Shown here: one piece after another, positions 27,429 to 34,844 of the stretch
Layout of the letters: each line of letters begins with the position of its first letter
Position numbering within the stretch: the first letter of the stretch is position 1
NCBI RefSeq assembly: GCF_026130045.1
Contig: NZ_JAIBNX010000069.1
Span: 1 to 38,253, forward strand
Direction of reading: 5' to 3'
Source: Micromonospora sp. CPCC 205371
Lineage (GTDB): Bacteria; Actinomycetota; Actinomycetes; Mycobacteriales; Micromonosporaceae
Length of the DNA stretch: 38,253 nt
Made by a program: the position numbers and the translations under genes
The notes under the pieces: model-generated
Database searches by the model: none
What the model was told of the DNA's origin: nothing
What the model saw: the letters and a program-made list of their open reading frames with translations, nothing else

Positions 27429-28349
27429 TCATTGTGGGATCCACGCCTGTGTCGATGGGTCCCATGCGCCGGTCGCTGTTGCGTCGAGGATCGGGTCGAA
27501 GATCTGGCTGGCGAGGTTTACGGCTGTGTCGTAGTTGGGGATAGGGCCGGGTGCTTCTGCTGCGACGCGTGGGTAGCGTGCCGCCCAGCCGGCCGGGTCG
27601 GGCACCGTGAATCGTTCGGGAAGGTCTAGCTTGCGCAGAGCTGCGTTGGTGACGATGGCGATGCGCAGCGTTTTGGCCCTGGTGGTCTGCGTGGTGGCGA
27701 TGATCGCGATGTCGACGAGGTCTTTGACCCGACTACTGCTGGCTGGTTGTCCGCCCCGGGCGTAGGTGGCGAGGATGGCGCAGAGCTTGTCTGCGAGGTG
27801 GTCGGCGACCGGGAAGACCCGGTAGTGCGGCCGGACGAGTCCTTCGATGTCGAGTGGTGTCAGTGGCGCAACGACGTCTGGTGTGCCCGTCATGGCGGTG
27901 CCTATGACAACGTCGATGTGGAAGGAGGCGAACGGCGTCGGGCCGAGTCGTGCGTTGAGGTACACCCGGGCTCCCTTGGCCTCCTCTTGGAGTGGCGTGA
28001 CTCGTGTGATGTCGAGGTCGAAGTGATCGCCGAGGTCGATCCGGAGCGCGGCCCGTAGCGCGTCGAGGGCGTCGTCGACATCGGCGTCCGTGGCGTTGAA
28101 GAAGACATCGACGTCCTTGCTGTGCCGGGCCGTGGCGAGTCGAGCCAGGAGCGCTCCTGCGCCCTTGAGTACCCACCGGTTGGCGTCATCGGAGCTGAAC
28201 AGCCGGGCGAGGGCGCGGTCATAGGCGAACTGGCGCTGGAGTTCGTCGACTGAGTAGCGTCGGTCCGTGCGAGCGATCTGCCCGAAGCGGTCCTTAAGTG
28301 CTTTCCTGAACGCCGAGGGCGTCTCATACCGGAACTTGGCCCCGGTCAC
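27429..28349 (-). CDS. abiEii: AbiEii-type nucleotidyltransferase toxin
   Basis: A 306-residue protein of the AbiEii/AbiGii family, the toxin of type IV toxin-antitoxin systems that act in abortive phage infection. Family members transfer nucleotides onto targets such as tRNA. The nucleotidyltransferase core shows WVLKGAGALLARL (~58-70) and the metal motif SKDVDVFF (~77-84), then SFHIDVVIGT (~142), supplying a further acidic residue. The family segment VFPVADHLADKLCAIL (~178-193) and SSRVKDLVDIAII (~204) complete it. The start overlaps the antitoxin stop by ATGA, so production is coupled. Length is typical and no damage is seen. It ends within 80 bp of repeat A. Confidence 0.9.
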   Translation of the reverse strand: MTGAKFRYETPSAFRKALKDRFGQIARTDRRYSVDELQRQFAYDRALARLFSSDDANRWVLKGAGALLARLATARHSKDVDVFFNATDADVDDALDALRAALRIDLGDHFDLDITRVTPLQEEAKGARVYLNARLGPTPFASFHIDVVIGTAMTGTPDVVAPLTPLDIEGLVRPHYRVFPVADHLADKLCAILATYARGGQPASSSRVKDLVDIAIIATTQTTRAKTLRIAIVTNAALRKLDLPERFTVPDPAGWAARYPRVAAEAPGPIPNYDTAVNLASQIFDPILDATATGAWDPSTQAWIPQ

Positions 28350-28996
28350 GACGGATCCGTCGCGCCGACGAGCACCCGAAGAAACTCTGCTGGGTCCGAG
28401 CGACCGTAGGCCACCGCGTACGGCTCGATGACGGCCTTAAGCGCATCTCGGCGCAGGAGGCCCCGTTCGAGCGCGTCCCGTGCGATTTGAGCCACCGCCG
28501 ATTCATCCTCCCGGTCGCTGAGCAGATCGTCTATAAGAGCCGGCACGGTACGCACCGGCAGCCCGCCCCAGACCTCCCAGCTCCCCGGAGCGATCTTCGA
28601 ACGTACGCGCAGCTTGATGTCACTGCGTCGAGGACGCAGCCGGGTGGTGGCGTAGAACTCGTGCTCGTGTGGAATCAGGTCGCCGAGTCCTCGCAGGTGC
28701 GCGGCGCTGCGATGGCTGATGACGACGTCCGGGGCGGCGGTGCGCTCGTGCCATGACTTGGCACCCCCGAGTTGCAGCCAGGCCGCGCGCAGCGGGTCGA
28801 GGTCGGGGTCTTCGGGCACGCCCGTGAGCCGGTACACGCGTGCGGCCTGATCAGCGACGGCAAGCGTCCCATCATCGACGAGTCGGCTCAGGTCCTGACG
28901 TGACACGCCAACACGCCGGGCCTGTCCAGCGGTGATCATGCCCCATTGATCACTGGCCACCTGGCTGATCGCGGCCAGCGCAGTGCGCCTGGACAT
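28346..28996 (-). CDS. abiEi: AbiEi-type antitoxin / autoregulator
   Basis: A 216-residue protein with the AbiEi arrangement. An N-terminal winged helix (~8-60: VASDQWGMITAGQARRVGVSRQDLSRLVDDGTLAVADQAARVYRL) is followed by the antitoxin domain (~70-210), containing DVVISHRSAAHLRGLGDLIPHEHEFYATTRLRPRRSDIKLRVR and LPVRTVPALIDDLL. AbiEi proteins repress their own promoter and neutralise AbiEii without stable complex formation (family knowledge). A good promoter places the transcript start at or next to the ATG, so the mRNA may be leaderless. Antitoxin first, toxin second with an ATGA overlap, is the standard order. It is divergent from the TOTE-type helicase gene over 145 bp. Confidence 0.9.
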   Translation of the reverse strand: MSRRTALAAISQVASDQWGMITAGQARRVGVSRQDLSRLVDDGTLAVADQAARVYRLTGVPEDPDLDPLRAAWLQLGGAKSWHERTAAPDVVISHRSAAHLRGLGDLIPHEHEFYATTRLRPRRSDIKLRVRSKIAPGSWEVWGGLPVRTVPALIDDLLSDREDESAVAQIARDALERGLLRRDALKAVIEPYAVAYGRSDPAEFLRVLVGATDPS

Positions 28997-29032
28997 GGAG
29001 CGATCGTATCAATAGTGCGACGAACGCGCCAA
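28996..29032 (-). promoter_or_regulatory. Promoter of abiEi-abiEii, probably leaderless
   Basis: Reading leftward: TTGGCG (29032-29027), an 18-bp spacer, TACGAT (29008-29003), then the ATG 7 bases later at 28996. The spacing predicts transcription starting at or within a base or two of the start codon. Confidence 0.5.
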
Positions 29033-29141
29033 CAACAACCCGAAAGCCGTGAGGAATCGACCCAGACGGCCTGGACGGCATCTCGTGCCGGCGGCATGGT
29101 GCCGGTCTGGTCGAATACCTGTGTGACCGAGATCCCTGCGG

Positions 29142-31493
29142 GTGTGGCTGCTGGGTGCGGGCTGCGCTGGCGAGCTGCTGGCTTTGCGTGCGGAGGTGGC
29201 GGACCTTCGTGCCGCCGTCGACAGACTCTTGGCCGTGGCGCCCAACCGGCCATCAACGCCGACGGCGGATGCGTTCCCGCCCGCGGTATCGGGTGTGGAC
29301 CGTGAGCGGGTGGCTCGGGAGCGCCTCGCGTTGTTCCGCTCCTTGTTCATCGGCCGTGATGATGTGTACACGCAGCGGTGGGAGAAGGAGGACGGCCGCA
29401 GCGGTTGGGCGCCGCAGATCGATCGGGGGCCGGGTCAGAGCTGGCAGGAGGCCCGGGACGCCCGCCGGTATCGGCCGTTGACCGATGCTGTGCTCCGCGA
29501 TCACCTGTCCGGGAAGGTCACCGCAGGCCTGTACCCGATGTTGATGGACGACACGTGCCGGCTGCTGGTGTGCGACTTCGACGGCGACCAGTGGCAGTTG
29601 GATGCTCAGGCATACGTGCAGGCGGCGCGGGTCGCAGATGTGCCGGTGGCGGGGGAGGTCTCCCGTTCGGGCGAGGGCGGGCACGTTTGGATGTTCTTCT
29701 CCGAGCCGGTGCCGGCGTTGGACGCGCGGGCGTTGGGATTCGGGCTGCTGCGCGAGGCGATGGCGGTCCGAGGCGAGTTGGGGCTGGACAGCTACGACCG
29801 GTTGTTCCCGTCGCAGGACTACCTGCCGGTCAAGGGGGAGGGCCTGGACAATCTGATCGCGTTGCCGTTGCAGAAGCGCAGCCGCGACGCCGGGACGACG
29901 GTGTTCGTCGACCCGGAGACCTTCACGGCGTACGAGGATCAGTGGGCGTTCCTCGCCGGCGTGGGCAGACTCGACCTCGCCCGGGTGCAGCGGCTGGTGG
30001 CCGACCTGCGGCCGGTGGCGGTGGGGCCCGACGCCCGGCTGTTCCGGTCGGCGTTGCGGCCGGAACAGGCGCCGCCGAAGGTAGTGCAGGCCGAGTGGGC
30101 TGGGATGCTCGCCGTGCGTCGTGCAGGGCTGCCGCCGTCGCTGCTCGCGTCGCTCAAACACGCGGCCTCGCTGGCGAACCCGGAGTTCTACAAGAACGAG
30201 AACCTGCGTATCTCCAACTGGAACACGCCGCGGTATATCCGCTGCTATGCCGAGGACCTGGAGTTCCTGTACCTGCCTCGGGCGATGGCCGACAAGGCAC
30301 GCGAACTCATCACCGAGACAGGTAGCCGGCTGGAGATCACCGACCGGCGTTCCGATCCCGCGTCGATCGACGTGACATTCGCGGCGACGCTCCGCGACCG
30401 CCAGCCCGATGCGGTCGCCGAGTTGGCCCGCCATGAGATGGGTGTGCTGGAGGCGCCGCCTGGCTCGGGCAAGACTGTGATGGGTTGTGCGTTGATTGCC
30501 CACCACCGGGTGCCGACCTTGGTGCTGGTGGACCGGGCGCCATTGATGGACCAGTGGCGCGAGCGCATCACCACCGTCCTCGACCTCGATGCCAAGCAGG
30601 TCGGGCAGATCGGCGGCGGCAAGACCAAACCCACCGGCGTCATCGACCTGGCCATGATGCAGACCGTCGCCCGGATGGAGGACGCCGCCGAGCGACTGTC
30701 CGGGTATGGGCTCGTCATCGTCGACGAGGCCCACCACGCCGGCGCACCCACGGTGGAGAAGGCGGTGCGGCGGATCCCGGCCCGCCGCTGGATCGGGCTC
30801 ACCGCCACCGCGTACCGACGGGACGGCCTGGGCCCGGTGATCTTCATGCACTGCGGGCCGAAACGGTACGAGATTCCGATGGTCGACAAGACCGACCCCG
30901 AGGCACTGGAACGCCGGCTGCACGTCCATCCGACCTCGTTCACCCTGCCCGACGACGTGGACACGACCAAGCCCGGCGCGATCACCTCGGTCGTGTTCGG
31001 CGGACTCGTGGCCGACGACGACCGCAACGGGCAGGTGTGCCAGGACGTGCACTCCGCACTGAACCGGGGTCGTAACTGTCTGGTACTTACCCGGCAGACC
31101 GCGCACGTCGAGGCTCTCGCCGACCGGTTGCGCGGCCTCGGGCACGAGCCTCACCTGTTGTACGCCACCCGCAAGGCCAAGGACCTCAAGGCGGTGCTGG
31201 CCATGCTCGCCGACCCACCCACCGATGGGCCGCCGCTGCTGGTCATCGCCACTGACAAGTACGTCGGCGAGGGATACGACTGCCCCGTCGTGGATACCTT
31301 GTTCCTGGCCCACCCGGTGTCGTTCAAGGGCAGCATGGTCCAGTACATCGGGCGGATCCTGCGTACCCATCCGGGCAAGAGCACCGTGGAAGTACACGAC
31401 TACGTGGACCTGGAGGTCCCTGTACTCGCAGCCATGTACCGCAAACGCTCCCGGTCGTACACGCAGCTCGGGTTCGCCACCACGCCGGCTTGA
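29142..31493 (+). CDS. TOTE-type primase fused to SF2 helicase
   Basis: A 783-residue protein. A short coiled coil (~11-32) leads into an archaeo-eukaryotic-primase-like domain (~45-290). Visible there are the catalytic acidic motif CDFDGD at 144-149, the GGHVWMFF motif with H181, and FPSQDYLPVKGEGLDNLIALPLQ (~226-244), the third core motif. This matches the primase of so-called TOTE conflict systems. A linker (~290-420) precedes a DEAD/DEAH helicase: Walker A PPGSGKT (439-445), VDEAHH (527-532), GLTATAYR, and motif VI QYIGRILR (734-741). It should prime and unwind nucleic acid in a counter-mobile-element role (inference). No nuclease domain follows. GTG 29142 is the first start after an in-frame stop; no ribosome site is clear. 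It ends 8 bp from a convergent conserved gene. Confidence 0.88.
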   Translation: MWLLGAGCAGELLALRAEVADLRAAVDRLLAVAPNRPSTPTADAFPPAVSGVDRERVARERLALFRSLFIGRDDVYTQRWEKEDGRSGWAPQIDRGPGQSWQEARDARRYRPLTDAVLRDHLSGKVTAGLYPMLMDDTCRLLVCDFDGDQWQLDAQAYVQAARVADVPVAGEVSRSGEGGHVWMFFSEPVPALDARALGFGLLREAMAVRGELGLDSYDRLFPSQDYLPVKGEGLDNLIALPLQKRSRDAGTTVFVDPETFTAYEDQWAFLAGVGRLDLARVQRLVADLRPVAVGPDARLFRSALRPEQAPPKVVQAEWAGMLAVRRAGLPPSLLASLKHAASLANPEFYKNENLRISNWNTPRYIRCYAEDLEFLYLPRAMADKARELITETGSRLEITDRRSDPASIDVTFAATLRDRQPDAVAELARHEMGVLEAPPGSGKTVMGCALIAHHRVPTLVLVDRAPLMDQWRERITTVLDLDAKQVGQIGGGKTKPTGVIDLAMMQTVARMEDAAERLSGYGLVIVDEAHHAGAPTVEKAVRRIPARRWIGLTATAYRRDGLGPVIFMHCGPKRYEIPMVDKTDPEALERRLHVHPTSFTLPDDVDTTKPGAITSVVFGGLVADDDRNGQVCQDVHSALNRGRNCLVLTRQTAHVEALADRLRGLGHEPHLLYATRKAKDLKAVLAMLADPPTDGPPLLVIATDKYVGEGYDCPVVDTLFLAHPVSFKGSMVQYIGRILRTHPGKSTVEVHDYVDLEVPVLAAMYRKRSRSYTQLGFATTPA

Positions 31494-31501
31494 CCGACCA
31501 T

Positions 31502-32668
31502 TCAGCTACGGCCGGTGGCTGCGGGAAGTCCGGCGTGGTTGATGCGTTGGAGCAGGCCAGGGCGGTTGGCGTACCGCTGGCGGAGGTCGCGTAGGCGCTT
31601 GTCGAAAGTGTCGGGTTCGCCTTCGCGCCAGGCGAGTTCGTGTAGATCGCGGAGCAGGCCGACGGCGACGTCGTACTCGCTGGTCTTCTTGGTTTCGATC
31701 AGCTGGGTCACCTGTACCCAGGCGTGTTCGCCTTCGGCTGCGAGGGCGTCGAGACGGCGGTCGTGTTCGGCGGCGGCGTCGCGTTCGGCGCGGGCGCGGG
31801 CCAGCTCTCGTTCTTGTGCCTGCTCGCGTTCGCGGCGTTCGCGCCGGGTCTGCGCGGCGTCAAGCAGGTCGGCCACCGTACGGCCGCTGCCCGCCTGAGC
31901 GTTGGGTGCGGGTTGGCCGTGGAAGCGGCGCAGCAACTCGGTACGAAGGTGCACGTCCTCGCCACGGATGACCCGCAGGATCATACCGTCCTTCTCCTTG
32001 GCGGGCAGGTCCTGTACCCAGGAGGCGAGCTGTGCTCGAGGCGCCTCGGCAGCCTTGTGGCGTGTGCTGGCCCGGGCGGCGACCGCTAGCAGGTCCTGGT
32101 CCAGGCGGATGAAGTCGGCCAGGCTGCGCAGCGGCGCGTTGAGGGTCGCCAAATTCGCCGGGACGGGCGGCTCGACTTGGTCGTCGTCGAGTTCGCCGGT
32201 GCTGGCCGCGTGCAGCCAGGCCAGGTAGAGCAGGCGCAGGTCGCCGGCGGCGAGGTCGGCGCGGGCGCTGATGATTGTGGCCAGTATTCCGTGGCCGTCC
32301 TCGTCGTCCCAGTCGCCGCCGTCGTCGCTGTCGTAGGTGAGTTCGATGATGACGTGGCTGTTCCTGGCCCACGCGGTCGCGGCGATGTCGGTGGGGCAGT
32401 ACTGCTGGGCGGTGGGAAGGTCGAGTAGTCGCTTGGGGAGGCGGAGCATGAGCCGGCGGGTGCCCCAGTTCGCGAGGTAGAGGAACGCGTCGAAGTACCG
32501 CTCCATCAGCCTGCGCGGGTCGCCGCGGAGGTCGCCCCACTGGTAGGTGTTAACGAAGCTGGTCGGCGTGATGTGAGCCCTCGTCGACAACCCTCGCAAC
32601 TCATCCATCTGGGCGGCGTCAAGCGCCTTGTCGACGGCCAGGAACTCGTAGTACTGATACTCACTCAC
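31502..32668 (-). CDS. Conserved protein of unknown function (YQYYEF N terminus)
   Basis: A 388-residue cytoplasmic protein starting (V)SEYQYYEFLAVDKALDAAQMDELRGLSTRAHITPTSFVNTYQWGD. I recognise this as a widespread bacterial protein without assigned function. Further landmarks are RYFDAFLYLANWGTRRLMLRLP, then an acidic run (DDGGDWDDEDGHG ~115-127). LLYLAWLHAASTGELDDDQVEPPVP comes next. A long charged helix rich in Arg/Glu/Ala follows (~275-325), probably a coiled coil. No catalytic motif is visible. The GTG start has GAGGAA 7 bases upstream. It is convergent with the TOTE-type helicase (8 bp apart). In my recollection relatives sit near helicases or SWIM zinc-finger proteins, which suggests nucleic-acid metabolism or defence (weak inference). 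Confidence 0.8.
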   Translation of the reverse strand: MSEYQYYEFLAVDKALDAAQMDELRGLSTRAHITPTSFVNTYQWGDLRGDPRRLMERYFDAFLYLANWGTRRLMLRLPKRLLDLPTAQQYCPTDIAATAWARNSHVIIELTYDSDDGGDWDDEDGHGILATIISARADLAAGDLRLLYLAWLHAASTGELDDDQVEPPVPANLATLNAPLRSLADFIRLDQDLLAVAARASTRHKAAEAPRAQLASWVQDLPAKEKDGMILRVIRGEDVHLRTELLRRFHGQPAPNAQAGSGRTVADLLDAAQTRRERREREQAQERELARARAERDAAAEHDRRLDALAAEGEHAWVQVTQLIETKKTSEYDVAVGLLRDLHELAWREGEPDTFDKRLRDLRQRYANRPGLLQRINHAGLPAATGRS

Positions 32669-32720
32669 TAGCGTTCCTCAGTAGACGGTGGCCCGGTGCC
32701 GGTACGCGGAACGATACTGC

Positions 32721-32909
32721 CTACTGCTCGCGGGGCAGGGCGTAACCCAACCCGCGGAGGGCCTTGCGAAAGTCCGCCTCGCGCTCCACGGCTACGGCGA
32801 GGTACCGGTCGCCGACCGGCGTACACAGGCCGTGCAGCTTGCGCCCCGACGCCCTTTCCTCACGCAACGACTCCTGGAGCGAACCCAGGCGGCCCCGCCG
32901 GTCCGGCCG
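32721..32909 (-). pseudogene. 3' remnant of an unknown protein gene
   Basis: A 62-codon open stretch on the minus strand ends KLHGLCTPVGDRYLAVAVER, then EADFRKALRGLGYALPREQ and a stop. Composition and wobble positions look like genuine coding sequence. There is no start codon with a ribosome site, and an in-frame stop lies upstream at 32910-32912. Probably the C-terminal end of a gene cut by the repeat or element to its right. Confidence 0.4.
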
Positions 32910-32990
32910 TCAGAGCCGAAGGAGGACGGGGCGGGGCCATGTATCAGCGAAGACACCAGCCGGCTGCCGCTCACATCGAGGAGCACTGGT

Positions 32991-33180
32991 TTCATGTGTG
33001 CTCAATGTGGCCGCAATGGTGATCGGCGCCGGTCGGCGGCCGTCGGTGACGATCGGCACCGTCCGGTGCAGGCGCAAGATCGCGGACGCGGTGCGGTCGG
33101 TGCGTGCTCCGCCGGTCGGCGTTGGGACGGTCGGCGGCCGTCGGTGCTCCCCGGCGCTCGCCGCCAACGCCTGGCAGGTA
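32991..33180 (+). repeat. Degenerate direct repeat B (right of defence cassette)
   Basis: Counterpart of repeat A (27155-27350). It contains TGTGCTCAATGTGGCCGC, then GCGGTCGGTGCGTGCTCCGCC and GGTCGGCGTTGGGA, and ends 14 bp before tRNA-Arg. The A-B interval encloses abiEii, abiEi, the TOTE-type helicase and the conserved unknown gene. Confidence 0.7.
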
Positions 33181-33194
33181 CCCTAGGAGGCCGC

Positions 33195-33270
33195 GCCCTC
33201 GTAGCTCAGGGGATAGAGCATCGGTTTCCTAAACCGTGTGTCGCAAGTTCGAATCTTGCCGGGGGCACCA
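33195..33270 (+). tRNA. tRNA-Arg(CCT)
   Basis: Cloverleaf of 73 nt plus an encoded CCA. The acceptor pairs GCCCTCG with CGGGGGC, the D loop is AGGGGATA, and the anticodon CCT is at 33228-33230. The T loop is TTCGAAT. One anticodon-stem end pair is T-T. TACCCT at 33179-33184 could be its -10. tRNA-Arg genes are frequent integration sites. I found no duplicate of its 3' end elsewhere in the window. Confidence 0.94.
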
Positions 33271-33514
33271 GCACAACCATCATCCCAGCGACTCGTCATG
33301 TTAATGCCGCGTAGGGTCATATTGAATTTCGTTAATCACTTCTTCGTGCCGACGTGGCGCTTAAAGACAAGCTAAGGGAAGTTTGGCAGCGGCTGGCCAG
33401 TGAGGGATAGATTTCCTCCGTTGTTGGCAGTAGGTTGGTCGCGCACGCATCCGCTGGCTGCGGACACCCAAGCTGTGCTGCTACAACTCTGCCCACTCCG
33501 CCTGGAGAGAGACG
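33271..33514. other. AT-rich intergenic stretch after tRNA-Arg
   Basis: Positions 33290-33385 are markedly AT-rich for this genome (for example TTGAATTTCGTTAATCAC). No terminator hairpin, att-like duplication or coding sequence is clear. A 67-codon open frame at 33400-33600 has no ribosome site and overlaps a better-supported small gene in another frame. Confidence 0.45.
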
Positions 33515-33685
33515 ATGACGTCGAGCCGTTTAGGCGCCACTGTAACGCTAGCGGCCGCGATTGCCGTCGCGGTGTTGAGCCTCCCTTCGGCTATAGGTAA
33601 TGAGCGACGCGAAGGCTACGTTCATTGGGAAACAAATAGTCGTGTCGAAGCTCCGGTATCCATTTCCGAATTGCAACTTGCATAG
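33515..33685 (+). CDS. Predicted 56-residue secreted peptide
   Basis: ATG 33515 is preceded by GGAGAG at a 6-base distance and opens 56 codons. The product starts MTSSRLGATVTLAAAIAVAVL, followed by SLPSAIG, a convincing signal peptide with probable cleavage near residue 28. A short hydrophilic mature part of ~28 residues (NERREGYVHWETNSRVEAP and then VSISELQLA) follows. It has no Cys and no known motif. Codons are less G/C-biased at third positions than in neighbouring genes (ATA, ATT, GTA, CTT, GCA), suggesting recent acquisition or weak selection. A long hairpin begins 8 bases after its stop, giving a complete gene-like unit. It lies just upstream of a NarL-type two-component pair, which might sense it (speculative). 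No homologue is known to me. Confidence 0.55.
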   Translation: MTSSRLGATVTLAAAIAVAVLSLPSAIGNERREGYVHWETNSRVEAPVSISELQLA

Positions 33686-33692
33686 CTGGCGG

Positions 33693-33734
33693 GGTGTGGT
33701 TCTCGCCAGGTTCTGACCTGTGGAGAACCACACC
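33693..33734 (+). terminator. Long hairpin between the small peptide and the kinase
   Basis: A 12-bp perfect outer stem (GGTGTGGTTCTC / GAGAACCACACC), a 2x2 internal loop, then a 5-bp inner stem (CAGGT / ACCTG) closed by TCTG. It starts 8 bases after the stop of the small peptide. It may terminate that transcript or act as an attenuator in the leader of the kinase gene, whose ATG is 16 bases downstream. Confidence 0.75.
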
Positions 33735-33749
33735 GGTAGCCTCGCGACC

Positions 33750-34844
33750 ATGTGGCGGGGCTGGGCGAGGACGGGGCTGGGGGTGGCACTCGGCGCGGCT
33801 ACGGCCGTACCCGAGTTGGCCTACGTCGCGCTCACGAGCCCTCTAGCGGCGGTGCCGGAAGCGCGTCAGGCGGTCTACCGGGGCGCGCGGCGGGTCGCCG
33901 AGATGGAGCGCCGGCGCCTAGCCGCCTTCTACGGCGCCGAGAACGCCGCCGACTTCACCGGCCAGCGTGCTTTCCGGTACCTGGCGGTCCGCTGGGCGGT
34001 TGGGCTGCTCGGTGGGCTGCTCATTCTGCTGTTCCTGTACGGGCTGGCGGTAGGGGGCGTATGGGTTTGGCATTTTGTCATCGGGCGCAGCGGCCTGATC
34101 ACCTTCGGGTCGCAGGTGTTGGTCGGCGCGGTGATGCTTTTCATCAGCCTTCAGGGGTTCGCCGGGCTCGTCGCGGTCGAGCGGAGGGTGGCCCATCGGT
34201 TCCTCGGGCCGAGTGAGCGGGAGCGGCTGGAGCGGCGGATCGCCGAGCTCGCCACGAGCCGCGCTGGCGTAGTGGAGGCGGTCGACGCCGAGCGCCGCCG
34301 GATCGAGCGTGACCTGCACGACGGGGTACAGCAGCGGCTGGTCGCGCTCGGAATGCTGCTCGGGCGGGCGCGGCGCACTCATGGTGATACCGATTTGCTG
34401 CGGCAGGCGCACGAGGAGGCCCGCCAGATCCTCGATGAGCTGCGGGATGTCGCCTGGCGGGCATACCCGGCCGCGCTGGATCACCTTGGCCTCGACGAGG
34501 CGCTGCTGCGGGTCGCCGAGCGGGCCGGACTGCCGGTGCGCGTGCGCTATGAACTGACTGAGCGACCGGCCAGGCCGGTGGAGACCGCGGCGTACTTCGT
34601 GGTGTCGGAAGCGGTCACCAACGCGGCCAAGCATTCGCGCGCGAGCCTGGTGGTGGTGCGCGTGTCCACTGAGGAGGGCATGGTGACGGTACAGGTGCGG
34701 GATGATGGTGTGGGCGGCGCTGACCCTGCGGGCGGCGGCCTGTCCGGGCTGGCGCGGCGCGTCGCCGCGCTCGATGGCCGGTTCGATGTGGACAGTCCGG
34801 TTGGCGGGCCGACGACCGTCGTGGCGGAGCTGCCATGCGCGTGA
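33750..34844 (+). CDS. NarL-type sensor histidine kinase (HisKA_3)
   Basis: A 364-residue membrane kinase. A soluble N-terminal part (~1-80) precedes close hydrophobic helices at ~82-112 and ~120-145. Then a DHp domain of the HisKA_3 type carries the acceptor H190 in ERDLHDGVQQRL, and an HATPase domain contains SEAVTNAAKHSRAS (N box) and DDGVGGADPAGGGLSGLARRV (G1/G2). Sensing is probably intramembrane, as there is no sizable external domain. Start: ATG 33750 is preferred. A GTG at 33720 lies inside the strong hairpin and would make translation start in its internal loop. The response regulator begins inside its last codons (10-bp overlap), so the two are coupled. Signal unknown; the preceding secreted peptide is one candidate. 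Confidence 0.9.
   Translation: MWRGWARTGLGVALGAATAVPELAYVALTSPLAAVPEARQAVYRGARRVAEMERRRLAAFYGAENAADFTGQRAFRYLAVRWAVGLLGGLLILLFLYGLAVGGVWVWHFVIGRSGLITFGSQVLVGAVMLFISLQGFAGLVAVERRVAHRFLGPSERERLERRIAELATSRAGVVEAVDAERRRIERDLHDGVQQRLVALGMLLGRARRTHGDTDLLRQAHEEARQILDELRDVAWRAYPAALDHLGLDEALLRVAERAGLPVRVRYELTERPARPVETAAYFVVSEAVTNAAKHSRASLVVVRVSTEEGMVTVQVRDDGVGGADPAGGGLSGLARRVAALDGRFDVDSPVGGPTTVVAELPCA

Noticed and set aside
29253-31397. 714-codon open frame opposite the TOTE-type helicase
   Set aside because: Low-complexity His/Arg/Gln-rich shadow of a gene with intact Walker and primase motifs.
33195-33270. tRNA-Arg as attachment site with a duplicated 3' end marking the island
   Set aside because: No second copy of the tRNA 3' end was found by eye in the window, and no integrase gene is present; the flanking repeats are unrelated to the tRNA.
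32688-33314. Rightward 208-codon open frame containing LVAQGIEHRFPKPCVASSNLAGG
   Set aside because: The C-terminal part is the typical false translation of tRNA-Arg; the rest crosses a gene remnant and repeat B without coding character.
33720-33749. GTG start giving the sensor kinase ten extra N-terminal residues
   Set aside because: It lies in the internal loop of a 12+5 bp hairpin and lacks a ribosome site; ATG 33750 is preferred, though not proven.
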